A DNA stretch of 64,000 bases from Hygrophila difformis (lineage: Eukaryota; Streptophyta; Magnoliopsida; Lamiales; Acanthaceae), in assembly GCA_030278955.1 (NCBI GenBank), contig JAOANR010000002.1, positions 19,888,057 through 19,952,056 of the forward strand, given 5' to 3'. The position numbers and the translations under genes are program-made. Shown one piece after another: positions 1 through 11,489 of the stretch. Every line of letters begins with the position of its first letter. The first letter of the stretch is position 1. The notes under the pieces were generated by a model that ran no database searches, was not told the DNA's origin, and saw nothing but the letters and a program-made list of their open reading frames with translations.

Positions 1-1197
1 CCAATAGCTCTGCAATTAAGGGCTGCAAGTAGACATCAATCCCCTGTTTCGGACTTGATCTCCCGGGAATAATGCATGTCAAAAACATGTATTCATCTTT
101 CATGCACATATCGGGAGGGAGGTTATAAGGGGTTAAAATAACTGGCCAACAAGAATATTGGGACCCAGACTGACCAAATGGTTGGAAACCATCCGTGCAT
201 AAGCCTAATCGCACGTTTCGTCCCTCGGATGCAAATTCTGGATGAGTTATATCAAATTGCTTCCATGCCGGTGAATCGCAAGGATGACACATCTCCCCAT
301 CCCTCTCATGAACGTGTCCAACATGCCATGACATATGTTGTGCAGTCACTTCCGATGCATACAACCTTTTCAATCTATTCTTAAGTGGGAAGTAGAACAT
401 GTATTTACGTCCAATCCGCGAATTAGAATTGGTTTCCCTATATCGTGGCTCGTCACAGAACTTGCATTTGTCTAATTCGGCATCCTCTCGCCAAAACAAC
501 ATGCACCCCTTAATACAACAATCAATTTTCTCAACTGGAAGCCCTAAACCCTCTAGTAGTTTCTTCGCCTCGTAGAAGTTCTTAACCATTGAATTATCTT
601 CGGGGAGTGTATCAATTATCAGTTGGCACAATGTATCGAAGCATCTCTCAGATAGATTGTGCTCGGCTTTAAGATTTAATAACCTAGCAATTGTTGATAG
701 TAGGGTCATTTTCTTGCATCCAGGCCACAAATCCTTGTCAGCGGCCGCCAACATACGATAGAACAACCTCTCTTCGGGGTTAGGTTCCTCCGGTGCTCTA
801 GGTTCCTCACCGTGCTCGGTTGGTGTTGTCTCGGGAATACCAATTCCCATTCCATCGTGCACCATTTGTATATAATCATTTTCATGTACAGGCATTGAAG
901 AGCTCCCAACATCGGTGTCGTAGTACCGAGTAAACTGATGTGGCTCTCCGTGACATGTCCACCTTTCGTAATTGTGGACAAATCCATTGCATTGAAGATG
1001 ATACTTGATGTCATCATCAGGTAGATAACATTTATTCCTACACTGCCTACACGGACACCTTATTTTTCCTTGGGCCCTATCGACGTTTGGGTTTTGATGA
1101 CATATACGCAAAAATGATTCAACTCCATTAATGAATTCGGATGTAAGTATTCCAGTCTCCCGACGGGAGCGGTACATCCAACTACGGTCTATCACCT
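1..1197 (-). CDS. CACTA transposase (TNP2-like), N-terminal part, open to the window edge
   Basis: The minus strand reads open from an ATG at 1177 to base 1, about 390 codons without a stop. The first 75 or so residues match the plant transposase-associated domain: it opens MYRSRRETGILTSEF and has a cysteine cluster CPCRQC followed by a histidine-containing stretch. From about residue 240 the protein is TNP2/Transposase_21-like, with KFCDEPRYR, then LGLCTDGFQPFG near residue 325 (its Asp is the likely first acidic catalytic residue), then SQYSCWPVILTPYNLPP. The frame stays open upstream to an acceptor-like TTTGTAG near 1198 and encodes IDRSWMYR there, so an upstream exon is likely and 1177 may be an internal Met. 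The C-terminal half is outside the window. Absence of stops suggests a recently active or recently inserted copy. Confidence 0.87.
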
Positions 1198-2077
1198 ACA
1201 AATATGGCACTAGGCCACTTGAGATAAATCATTTTAATCAATAATTTGTGTGCGCTTATTGTGGTGTAGTTATTAAACATAACACAAATTCAATAAAAAC
1301 TTTATAACTTCGTTTTCATTGCTAAAGGTTGTGTATGGTTCTTCCTAACCGACTAAATAACTACCTTTTAATAACTACATTTCGAAATGAAATTCACTTC
1401 GTGCACCAATAATATTTATTTAAATGAAAGAATTAATTCAACGAGGACTTAAAGTAATTGCTCGTACATACTAAATTCATTTCATGGTAGCTTCTGACAT
1501 ACTAAAATTACTTAGGCTTAACAATTATTCACCGATTGAATCACAATAAGCGAATTTAACAAAAAAAAAACACAATACCAATCGAATAACTACTAAAGAC
1601 CAAACCAAGTAATCGAATGTGGAAATTATTCAAATCCCCAATCTCACATCTACTAGTGAGCCAATAATCCTATTTTCAATCCAACGACGAAAAGTTCCAA
1701 ATTTCAAGTGAGCCAAAGTTCACATTTTCATATTTGGGCAAAAGTTCACATCAACATATAACACAAAAGTTGCTACGAGAGGATTTCAACTACGCAACCA
1801 AAGAGCCAAGCCTCCAAATATAAACTCCGTAATAGCCCAAAACAGATAGCCACAGCTTTTGTTATGCAAAAATAATTTGTTTTTTGCAATATATAGATTA
1901 TGAAAGCCATAACAATCAATTAGAGCAAACCAATCGAATGTGTAAACGAATGCATAACAATCCTAGACTGAACTGTCTAAATCAATTTGAAATTAAGGAT
2001 GAACACAACACGAATATCAATCGAATGTGAAAATTTCCAATCGAACGAGAAATGCACAAACAAAATTACCTCGTCTC

Positions 2078-2480
2078 GAATGGATGGCTGTCAACAAAGG
2101 CACCGCGGCTCGAATGGAGATGGCTCGAATGGTGGTGGCAGTGGCTCGCGGTGGTGGAGTGGCGGCCGGCGGTGGCAGGGGGCGCTGGAGCAGGGGCGGC
2201 AGGGGGCGGCTCCGGCAGCAGCAGCGGCGGCTGGAGTGGACGCGGAGGCTGGCGCCGGCGGCTGTCGTGGCGGAGGCGGAGGGCGGGCGGCGACGATGGT
2301 GGCCGAACCTCTCGATACGGTGGGCGGCGACGAGGGGCTCGTTTCACACTCGAATGGGAGACGACGGAGGGGTGGTCGGAGGAGGGGTCGTCGGAGGATG
2401 GGTGGTCGTCGGGCGGCGGTCGTGGCGGAGGTCGTCTCGGAGGTCGTCGGAGGGCTGTTCTTGGGGGTGAAAATGGCGAA
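2078..2480. repeat. GC-rich low-complexity segment in the CACTA 5' region
   Basis: A GGC/GGT-rich stretch in which several frames on both strands stay open because stop codons are rare in such composition. It starts with repeats of GGCTCGAATGG. The translations are Gly/Arg/Trp- or Pro/Arg-rich without domain signal. It is best read as non-coding or 5'-untranslated sequence of the transposon. Confidence 0.6.
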
Positions 2481-2537
2481 GGGAATGGGTGAATGAGGCT
2501 GTAATCGCGATTTGGGCGAAATAAACTGCCCTAGGTT

Positions 2538-2765
2538 ACCGACCGCAAAATCGGTCGGTAATGCGGTCGGTATCACCGACCGCATCAATGGGGTCGGCGT
2601 ATAGGTCGGTAATCACCGACCGCATACCTGTGGTCGGCGTCTAGGTCGCGATGTAAACGCCCGGGCCCATAACGGTTATTTTTTACCGACCGCAGCTTGC
2701 GGTCGGCGCTGCGGTCGGTAAAACCGACCCGTCTACTGACGGTCGGTAAATCCGGTCGGTAATCA
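2538..2765. repeat. CACTA subterminal repeat array (ACCGACCG motifs)
   Basis: Repeated CCGACCG and CGGTCGG octamer-like motifs in both orientations within 250 bp of the terminal repeat. The same motif family recurs in the CACTA ends at 11844 and 24394, linking the three elements to one lineage. Confidence 0.8.
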
Positions 2766-3185
2766 ACCTTTTTCTTGTAGTGTATTACTTCTCCCTTCCT
2801 ATCTTCTTTCAAGTGGCTTTATCACACATTTTAAGATCATTTTTAATATGACCTTATCCTCAGTTTCAGCATCAATTTTTTTTTTTAATTTTTTTGTTTA
2901 AATACGAGCTACTCGCGTACAGGATGTAGACATTTACTGAAAGTATGTACGACGGTTGAAGGGAGTTTCAGATGAAAAATTGACGTTGGTTTCAGATGAT
3001 TGCGTTACGAAAGTTGTGAGTTCTTGTGATCATATATTAGTCTCTTCCCGCTTTTAAATTGCAATGTTTAGCTCTACCACTATGATCATTACCATGATTT
3101 ATGCAAACATGTTTTACTTTATGAACAGAGAAGTTGTACTTGTTCAATTAGTGATGTGGAATTTATTTTCCTTTTCTCTTGGCAG

Positions 3186-5394
3186 TATGTAAGAGGTGGA
3201 TCCAAGGATGCCTTAGGGGAAGCTTTAAAGACGCACAATACTATACAGTAAGCCTCCAATGTTTCTTGATCGATATACATAATAGTCGCTTAATGAAAAA
3301 CTCATGGTTGGCAATTGCAGTTCCTTGGACATATCAATATCAGAGGAGCTACCCTAGGGGCTGCACAAGATTTTTTACTTAGCGGTTCCTTGTTATCTGA
3401 AGACTTGACGATATCTGAAGAGATTCAGTGCGCTACATGGATGTTGCAAGGTTATTCTTACTTGAATGTTTGTACTTTGATTAAGTTAGATTGATGCAGT
3501 TAATTAGTTTTAATTCATTATTCTAATCTACTGCTCACTGCAGGTGATGAACGAAAAAAAACTTGAGAAAAAAAATGGCATTAGAATCAGTTTTGTAATT
3601 GGTCACTGGTGAACAACAATTCACTTGTCTAAACTTCTGATAGAACTATTGACATAAATATATGGACCATGGCGTGCGTCCAAGTTATTGATGTTGCTGT
3701 GTCTGGTAAGAGATTATTGATTGTGTTTTGTAGTTCTGTTTTTGTATGTTTCTGACAGCTCATATATATTTCTGGACGGGGGAAGATAGAACAGCGACCA
3801 CTGGGCACCGTGGAGTTCCGTTGCGGGGATTTACAACACTGGAATTTTGGTTCTAAAGGATAATGTGTTTATTGCAGTTATTGCCCTCAGATTGGCAGGC
3901 GAAGAAGATGGAAGCATTGACTCGAACAAAATTGTCCTACTATATTTGGATTTTATAACCAGGTTAAATTCAACGCTTGTTTTGTTAAGTCTATCTATTT
4001 CACATGCAGTGGTTCCTACAATTGTATGTATCTAAACTTGAAGAGCTATCGTCTATATGAAACAGGTTTCCGGCTTCCAGCAGGCCCTTGGTCAGTCTGT
4101 TTGTTGCAATTATTTTTAATGCATCATTCTGATGTTTGGATTGTACATCATTTGATTGTTCACCATTTGTTGTAGAAAATCATATTGTTACCATTGGTCG
4201 CATCTATATCTGTAATTAGATAGTCCCAGTCGTAGTTGATTAAATGTTTCTTGCTCAGGTTTTTAGGGCGGCCTCTGATCAGCAAGACACTGGTGTTGGC
4301 GCATCAAATTATTCAATCTCATGGTGGAAAAAGGCTTTTATCATACATGGGAGGTGGATGTATGAACATCCATTATTGTGCAGAGAGTGTGAACAAGTGT
4401 AAGTCTGTTCTAAATCAAATTTTATGGTTTAAAAATGCATGGACTTTGTTCTCTCAATTTCTGCATCAGTATATTATTTAGGCTTTGTATATCATATAAT
4501 GTTTTTAAGTTTCGCTTGGTTTATTTGTTCGAACTTAGCACACATACACATCATAGCTTTGTGCCATTGAGTACTACACTGTAATTGCAATTATTTTAAG
4601 ATCATGGAAGGGTTGTACTTATGCTTGTGATCCGTATAATTGGCCCATCTGTTATAATTGAAGAATTGGCCAGGGATTTGTCACCTGTAAAAATGTAATA
4701 TATACGAAAAATGTGTAAACATAGGGTGTCATTAGAGTCGCACATGCAATAAAAATATAATAAACAAATTCAGAACAATGTAAGAAAACAAGCCGCTCCA
4801 CTTCAATATATAATACAATTTAAAAAATCATTATAACTAATTTGCCGGACAATCTTATTAAATTATGTCAAGTAGACATTTAAATTGTCTTTGTTATTTA
4901 GGATCAGTTAAAGACATAAATGTGTTCTGGATTATATTCATAAGTTGATCTATTATGCCATGTGTTCAACCCTTTTCATTATATTCTTGAAACTCAATGG
5001 TGAAAGTGATTATTAGAAATATAATATGTGCTTGAAACTTAAATGTGAAACTCCAATTATATAGTTGTTGATTTTTTCAGAATAGAGAAACCAAAGTATA
5101 TCTCGAAGCAATTCCCTCAACATTTGTCTGCAGGTTTTGGCTCCTTTACGGTCAAAGGTATCATTACTTTACTTTTACTATTATCTCATTTGCATGTTCT
5201 TCTACTTGAAATCAATACCAATTGATTCAGTTTTGTATCATTAATTAAAGTGAAAATTCTAGGAAATATTCGGAGATACATCCTGGTCAATAGGCAACAG
5301 TTTTTTGTATCCTTGTTTAACAAAGGCATGGCGCCCTTTTTCCAAAAATATATGGATCATTATTCTATTTGCAATTGTAACTGGAATTGCTATG
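3186..5394 (+). pseudogene. Unidentified exon-like remnants with splice-like borders
   Basis: Several short open stretches are bordered by acceptor- and donor-like signals on the plus strand: after GGCAG at 3185 up to GTAAGCC at 3248; 3321-3450 (includes GATLGAAQDFLL); 3881-3961 (RLAGEEDGSIDSNKIVLLYL); about 4259-4397, ending at GTAAGTC (WWKKAFIIHGRWMYEHP); about 5083-5158; and 5264-5394, with a hydrophobic segment IWIIILFAIVTGIA. Phases between pieces do not join cleanly and in-frame stops occur, so this looks like a decayed intron-containing gene or gene fragment. I do not recognise the protein. It is co-oriented with the MAP65-like fragment downstream, but nothing shows they were one gene. 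Confidence 0.3.
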
Positions 5395-5647
5395 GAGAAT
5401 ATGAGGGTGAGGATTATTTGGTTGAACTTTTTAAGATAAATTCAAATTTCAAAGCAGATTACATTTCATTGTTCATACATTCCAGGTGTAATTTAGTAAG
5501 TAAAAATGATATAGTGGTTCCACTCCTAATTGTGTTCTTCGGTTTCTAGATATGCACTGGAGGATGTTCAATTTTGAATATTTGGGGCTACGTATTGTTT
5601 AATTTATATTTTTCTGGAGGTTATATTAACGAGCTCTGAATTTTCAG

Positions 5648-6233
5648 CAATGGTGGAAAATTTGATTAGCAAGATACTAATGTGGGAGGATGAACAAAAG
5701 ATGTTGTTCCTCTATGATGGGGTAAATTTTTTATAACTTTTCTAGCATTTTGGTGTTTTCGCTACTTCGCGTAGTTTGAATCTGATTACTGTATTCTCCC
5801 TCTTATACACAGGTGCGTTTGGTGTCAATACTGGAGGATTACAAACTAACAAGAAGGCTCAAGAAGGCTCAAGAAGACCCAAGTCATTCTTTCATAAAAA
5901 TTGTTTGCTTTTATGTTGTCAAATGATAAAGAGAGGTTTAGGTTTTATATTCTACTATAATGTATAAGAGGCATGGTTGGGGTACTGAATTTGATTTGCA
6001 ACTACAATTCAGGATCATAAAAAGATACATGATATGCTCCTCGCTGAGAAAGAATCCATCTATGGGTCTAAGCCAAGCCCGCGGAGAAGCAGCAACTTTA
6101 AGAATGGAAATGGGTACCGTACCTATGGCAATGGGTGGGCGACCCCCTCACCACGCCGGAACTCAGTTGGCAGTTCAAATTCGGAGCTCCTCACACCACG
6201 ATCTTACTCTGGCAACCAAATTAGGAAATAAAT
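5648..6233 (+). pseudogene. MAP65 (PRC1/Ase1-type microtubule bundler) C-terminal fragment
   Basis: Three exon-like pieces resemble the C-terminal third of plant MAP65 proteins, closest in my recollection to the MAP65-3 type. Piece 1 (5648-5721) encodes AMVENLISKILMWEDEQ and FLYDG, and ends at GTAAAT. Piece 2 (from 5813, after TATACACAG) encodes VRLVSILEDYKLTRRLKK. Piece 3 (from 6013, after TTCAG) encodes DHKKIHDMLLAEKESIYGSK, then PSPRR, TPSPRRNSVGSS and ELLTPRSYSG, ending at a stop at 6231. MAP65 proteins crosslink antiparallel microtubules, for example in the phragmoplast. Here the N-terminal spectrin-like coiled-coil exons are missing, piece 2 contains a duplicated AAGAAGGCTC tract, and the tail ends early, so a non-functional fragment is the best reading. 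A shortened expressed gene cannot be excluded. Confidence 0.72.
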
Positions 6234-7214
6234 TGTTGTAGATAGGAACTCACATACACTTACCTATAATTATTTTTTCTTTCTCCATAGGCAGTTGTAC
6301 ATCCCTTTTACGCTGTGCATCGCACAGGTATTTAACTAGTATATATATATATATACTAGGATTCGTATGGTTGCGCGCGCCACGCTGCGCGCACCCGGTG
6401 AGGAAAAAATATTATGAAAGTTTGTAATAAAACATTCAAATAACAATGTATTAATTGAATTGTATCTATTACAATGAAGAACACAAAGAACTAAACAAAT
6501 AATTATGGTCATAATAAAGTGAAAATCATTTGTAGTGTGATATACTCGAGTATAGGGCTTCATGTATAGAGCTAATCTAATGCTAGCAAATGAAATTCAC
6601 ATCTTGTTGAAGCTAGCAAATGGTATTCAAATGTATTAGCAAAAATAAACATCAGACGATAATGAAACATAGCAGTAATCGACAAATTGCAAAATTGGAA
6701 GCTAAAAATACAAATATCATAGAACTCGAAGTACATAAACAGGCTTAGATACGGTCTTACAAGTTACGGATTTCTTTAGTTCTAAAAGCTAGTGTGAAAA
6801 AAATAAAAATACAAAGGCAACATCACGATGTCAGTTTAAAACAATTCTTCGAAGTCAAGAAGCCAAAAAAGCAATTCTTGCCAAAAGTTGTGGCGCTAAC
6901 AACTTTCAAATGAATTAGATTAGAATCAACCCCCATCAACACACAAATGGCAATTGGCAAGCACCAAATCTCACAATCCTAAAATTTAGGTTTTCTCAAA
7001 AGAAACTGACTAACAGAGGTTAGAATCCAAGCAACTTGAGAAACCTGAAAATAGCATACTATCAGGAGAAACAGTAGGAGAAGACAGTGCAAGAAAATAC
7101 AAATGAAAATTGTGCTTTAAAAAAAGTTAAATTTAAGTATGTTTCTCTACTTATTCGATAAATTCAGATTCACATTTTTAACTTTACGAACCGCTGCCAA
7201 AATATTCATGTATC

Positions 7215-7293
7215 TTGAGAAAAGGGTAATGAAAATTAAAAGCGGAAAAGAATAAGATGGTTAAGAGCTTTCCAAAGCAACCTTATCATCATG
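7215..7293 (+). repeat. 79-bp imperfect direct repeat, copy 1
   Basis: Starts TTGAGAAAAGGGTAATGA and ends CAACCTTATCATCATG; the second copy at 7360-7438 is co-oriented and similar along its whole length. The 66-bp spacer is unrelated. Confidence 0.75.
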
Positions 7294-7359
7294 TTTTACC
7301 GCATTGAGCTTAGTGAAAAGATCCAAGCATTGACGAGTTATGCACAGCCATTCCCATTA

Positions 7360-7438
7360 TTGAGAAAAGAGTAATGACAAATAAAAAGGGAAAAGAATAA
7401 GATGGTAAACAGTTTTGCAAAGCAACCTTATAATCATG
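7360..7438 (+). repeat. 79-bp imperfect direct repeat, copy 2
   Basis: Starts TTGAGAAAAGAGTAATGA and ends CAACCTTATAATCATG; partner of 7215-7293. The several mismatches indicate an old local duplication. Confidence 0.75.
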
Positions 7439-9083
7439 AACACCCAAACAACATAATGACATGGATCCATTAATGAAGATAAAGTTAACAACGAAGACTC
7501 TTGGAAATGAGCTAATACAATTAATTAATAATATTTGAAACTACATATAAACCAATAAATCAAAAACATGATGTGATAGTCAATTAAGACATTCTCTTTC
7601 CTATTCTATAAATTTTAATCGTACTGGGTAAAATGGCAAAAGATAGCCAAAATTTTTTAGTGAAAATCGTAATCGATCAACAAATGCAATTGAGATCAGA
7701 AAGTACACATTTTAATCGAAACCAACACAGGCCGTGCTAGTCTTGTAATGGAAATCCTTCATTAACTACAATCACCATATACAAAAATAACCATAACATT
7801 GTTTCTCATCCCAGTTTTTTGAAGACATAAATCAGAAATCTACTAAAAGTTTCTACTTTCACAATAAATTCTTAAGGTTACAAGGATGACAATTCACAAC
7901 CAAATCAAATCAACGAAACATTGATCACGACCAATAATATTATGTGAATCTCAAAAGGAAAAAAAGAACAATTATAATAAGATTTAAGATTGACATACTT
8001 AAAAAATGCATTTTTAAGAATTCTTGTCGAACTCAAAGAATCCTATAAGCCAATAAAATAAGAAGCAGCTATAAACAAGTGGAGCAATTAATTAAACGTA
8101 TACGAAAACTCTATCTGGATTTAAAGGCACATATAATTGAATTGTACTCGAATTGAAAGAAGTAGCCATCGTGTCCAACTGAAATTCAGCATAAACAACA
8201 CAAAAATGTTCTACAGTTAACAACATAAGAGGTTCAAAAACAAGTAAACATTTAGCTGCTAGGAGAAAGCAAGGGCTTCATTTGAAGAAAAGACCACTTT
8301 TTTCAGTATTCCCGAATTGCAAACATGCACTTTGTCCATTTTAAACTCATAAGTTCTGAAAACATGCACTTGAACATTTAAGGTCATTTCTAAACTCATA
8401 ATATGGTAAAGTTGAGTTCAGTATAGAGATCACAACTACTTGGTCCATTTCAAAATGATGTATTGTACTACACTAATTAAGGATACATAATGGCTTTAGA
8501 ATCATTATGTAGCAAGAGAGAAGATGAGAATTCAGACATTGGAATAGTTTGACAATGATGGATAAACAACATCACATAACAGACTTGCAAGATTCTACGG
8601 GGTAATGGTAGTTTGATCATTTCAAAATTTACAAACTAATTCTGAACAAGTCATCATATAGCAGTGTGTGTGGTTTGCAAGTTATACAAAAGATTAATAA
8701 GCAAATTACACTAGTGTCATTATAAGACAAACATAACTGGAAATAATAAATTTATTTCAAACCTTGCCCCCAACAATGTTCAACGCCCCATCACTGTCTT
8801 CATCAATCCCAGACGTACTGGAATGATCTATAGATAGTTGTAGTGGAGAATCATGCCATCAAGAAGTTATGTTCATCACTATAGGTGATTATACAATAAC
8901 AAGAATAACAATTCAATGGCCTTGTATATAGAACATGGCAGCATTATTACTGTTAAGGCAAACCAAACAACAAAAGTTTGACATAATATATAGGAAATAA
9001 AATGAAGCATTTCATCGAACATGTAGTAGGCACAAACAGGCATTTCATAAGAGTCCAAAAAAAAAAAATCAGCAACAAATTAC

Positions 9084-9535
9084 CCACACAACAGCTTGGA
9101 GCGAGACAGGGCGGCGGAGGGAGAGAGTAATGCCAGCGGCGGTGGCGGACGCGCAGAGAGGTCGTGGCGCGGACGAGAAGCACAGAGCCAGAGGGGAAGT
9201 TGCAGGGAAGTTGTGGCAGGATTCTGAATTGCAAGAGAGCAGAGCCCGGTGGCGAGTTGGATAAGAGAAGGAATTGCTGAAGAAGGGAAACCAGGGCATT
9301 TCCTCCAGGCAGAGACGGAAGAGGCAAGATCTGGAATGGGGCTCCAAAACCAAGTCGGAGGCCGGCGACGCAAGTGGAGGTTGGCTCGCAAAAGGCCGGC
9401 GACACGATGCGGCGAGAGAATGGGCTCGAGAGAGCAGATCCGAAGAAGAAAGAACGGCCTGGAGAAAATGATGAAAGAAAGGGAAGGAGCAAAGAAAAGC
9501 AAGAGAAGGGCAATTGAGGAATTTCACATTTAAAG
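9084..9535 (-). other. Possible GC-rich first exon of a minus-strand transcript
   Basis: This block is markedly GC-richer than its surroundings and open in all three minus frames, giving Ser/Pro/Leu-rich translations without a domain. On the minus strand it lies about 25-30 bp downstream of a TATA-like TATATAAG (plus 9559-9566) and ends at a donor-like G|GTAATTT (plus 9083). A short exon-like piece with AG/GT borders follows at 8763-8827 and encodes a hydrophilic SSTSGIDEDSDGALNIVGGK. This could be the 5' end of a decayed gene or a non-coding transcript; no product is recognisable. Confidence 0.25.
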
Positions 9536-9665
9536 TTACTATTCATAAGGTCTCACACTTATATATACTAGATATATATATATATATAGATAGATATGGG
9601 TTGAATTGTTACTTAATGTCCTGTTTTGGTTATAGATATGCTAATTACCATTTAATTAATTTGAA

Positions 9666-9717
<52 letters not shown>

Positions 9718-9740
9718 TATTATTATTATTATTATTATTT
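9666..9740. repeat. ATT trinucleotide microsatellite
   Basis: About 25 units of ATT/TTA with one interruption near 9715. The poly-Leu/poly-Tyr open frame across it is an artefact of the repeat. Confidence 0.95.
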
Positions 9741-10232
9741 TACCGTAGAACTTATACAGGCTAGAAAATGGGCGATGGAAGCCCATGCTATAAATTACAA
9801 AAGACAAAAGTAAGGGATAGAGAACCAGATGGAGAATCGAATTTGCAACTTAAAAATTAAAAGTCTCGAGACTTGATCATCTGACCAAGTCCACCCGAAT
9901 TTTTTTTTTAAAAAAAAAAGAAAAAGTATCCAAAATTTCAGCAAATGAAAGAATGAATATAGAAACGAATTCCCTTGAAATATGCAAGGAAAACTAAATG
10001 GTAATTAATGCACTAATGCAAAGAGGCCCTGCCTTTAATTTGATAGCCCCTACATGAAGAAAATGAAAAAGAAGACAGGCGCTGCAACAACATATACATA
10101 GTAGTAGTAGACTAGTAGTAAATTATGATGAGCATTAATTAATTCTTAGGGTTTTGATAATGGAAAGAAATTTAATTACCAAATGAAATAAGTACTAGTA
10201 GTAAATTGGATGGATGCCGATGGGATGAGTCA

Positions 10233-10835
10233 TCAGTGCATAGACGCCATCGCCACCACTCCCAGCTTCTGCAGGTTCAGCTTCACCACCGTGTCCGTGA
10301 ACATCTTCGTGTCCTCGCCGGTGTTCCCCTCCGGTATGTCCACGATGTACGACTCCAATACCACCGTGTACACCTTCCCGCCGTCGCCCCTCTCGAACTC
10401 GTTCACCGACGTCACCGACCGGTAGTTGTTCAGGCGGTGCTCGCCGCCCACCACGCGGAAGCTCAGCACGTGGTGCTCGTCGTCCAGGATTTCGAGGCGC
10501 TCCGTGGAGGTGGACGCCGGGAGGCCGGAGATGACGGTGACCTCGCGGACGGTGCCGACGCGGACGGCAGAGGATGATGAGGAGTCTGCGTCTGTGTTTG
10601 TGTCTCCTCCGATGAGGCGGCAGCTCTTGATGAAGTGCTTGTAACGCTGGGGGTTGTCGAAGCGGCGGACGAGGGGCCAGACGACGGCGGCGGGGGCGTC
10701 GATGCGCTGGGTGATGAGGGAGGTGCAGGTGTTGGGCAAAGGGTCGAAGGTGTGGTACGTGCGGATCACGTGCTCCAGGCGCGCGTATTCTTCGGGCGTT
10801 AGGCCCTGGGGGATTTCTTCTTCGTTGTCGCTCAT
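10233..10835 (-). CDS. PYL1-like: Abscisic acid receptor, PYR1/PYL1 type (START-like/Bet v 1 fold)
   Basis: Intronless 200-residue ORF starting at ATG 10835; PYR1 and PYL1 are also single-exon and of similar size. PYR/PYL receptors are soluble: they bind abscisic acid and then inhibit clade A PP2C phosphatases, releasing SnRK2 kinases. Landmarks: YKHFIKSC with Lys66, matching the ABA-carboxylate-binding lysine (K59 of PYR1); gate loop SGLPA at 103-107; STERLEILDDE with Glu112; latch HRL at 133-135 followed by NYRSV (Tyr138, Ser140); VVLESYIVD with Glu161; and KLNLQKL with Asn187 in the C-terminal helix. All main ligand contacts are present, so a functional receptor is likely. Oddities: a low-complexity insert (Asp/Ser-rich, residues 78-89) between two strands; Tyr156 where PYR1/PYL1 have Trp in IWTVVLE; and a short C-terminus. 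KLNLQKL and DTVVKLN favour the dimeric PYR1/PYL1 subgroup over PYL4-6 or PYL7-10. Confidence 0.95.
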   Translation of the reverse strand: MSDNEEEIPQGLTPEEYARLEHVIRTYHTFDPLPNTCTSLITQRIDAPAAVVWPLVRRFDNPQRYKHFIKSCRLIGGDTNTDADSSSSSAVRVGTVREVTVISGLPASTSTERLEILDDEHHVLSFRVVGGEHRLNNYRSVTSVNEFERGDGGKVYTVVLESYIVDIPEGNTGEDTKMFTDTVVKLNLQKLGVVAMASMH

Positions 10836-11027
10836 TGTATACTCTCACTGACTGTGATGCTTTTGTTGGAAGGCAACAAGTAAATTAGGGTTACACACAC
10901 AGCAGAAGCAGACAGGACAATACCGAAGATTCTGCAGTATAAGGCACTAAGCTACTCATGAATTATACTGTAAGAGAGAAGGCACACCCACTGACACCCA
11001 CACACATTTCATTGCTATTCAGAGTTG

Positions 11028-11037
11028 AGATATATAG
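11028..11037 (-). promoter_or_regulatory. Candidate TATA box of the PYL gene
   Basis: On the minus strand GCTATATATCTC lies about 195 bp upstream of the PYL start codon. That would give a 5' leader of roughly 160 bp starting near 11000. The leader contains upstream ATGs, so initiation at 10835 is inferred from protein homology. Confidence 0.4.
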
Positions 11038-11489
11038 CAGAAAAAGACAGCATACAAATATATATAATTATAGTGTACTAGAAATGATACAATTTAGCTG
11101 AGCTCACACTCATCATGTGTTTATTTTTGTTTCCTTCACCACATCGTGCATTTGCCCTTTATTTCTTCCTTTCCTTTTGTTTTATTTTACCATAACTTTG
11201 GCTACATCAATTACTACAAACACAAACTTGGGATGTTAGGAGTTAGCGTATAGCAGATTTAGAGAAAGAATTTTATCATAATTTGCTCTCCCTATCCACG
11301 AATATCCACTATTATCAACCACTATTATCAACAGTAGTTTATTTGAGTGATTATATGTTTTTAGTACAAAAATTTTATAAGAAAGGCCTAAACAATTAAT
11401 GCGATAATGAATAAGGGAGGCAGAAGACGAATTTAAATTTCATCATTTTTCAACGAAATTCTTATAGTGCATATATATATACATGGATA

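Larger units (their letters stand above)
1..2782 (-). mobile_element. CACTA (En/Spm) DNA transposon, 5' part, runs off the left edge
   Basis: The right boundary is the reverse complement of CACTACAAGAAAAAGG, ending at 2782, which is the classic CACTA terminal inverted repeat. Just inside it (about 2538-2765) lie many ACCGACCG/CGGTCGGT subterminal motifs in both orientations, the usual transposase-binding array. Further in is a GC-rich low-complexity stretch (about 2078-2480), then AT-rich DNA (about 1200-2000), then transposase coding sequence reading leftwards to the window edge. The element therefore lies in minus orientation with its 5' end at 2782; the other end is outside the window, so no target duplication can be checked. 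Confidence 0.88.
6234..8760. other. Intergenic AT-rich DNA, no gene recognised
   Basis: I see no coding potential here apart from short chance ORFs. Notable content is a TA microsatellite near 6339-6356 and a 79-bp imperfect direct repeat (7215-7293 and 7360-7438). The rest is A-rich single-copy-looking sequence without terminal repeats. Confidence 0.6.

Noticed and set aside
2052..2588. Overlapping 90-170-residue ORFs in the GC-rich block
   Set aside because: All frames on both strands are open because of composition; translations are Gly/Arg- or Pro-rich with no domain, and the block belongs to the CACTA 5' region.
9514..9813. 99-residue ORF with poly-Leu and poly-Tyr
   Set aside because: Produced by the ATT microsatellite.
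10195..10851. Long ORFs overlapping the PYL gene in other frames, including a 217-residue Arg/Pro/His-rich one
   Set aside because: Shadows of the GC-rich PYL coding sequence; only the 10835-10233 frame gives a conserved protein.
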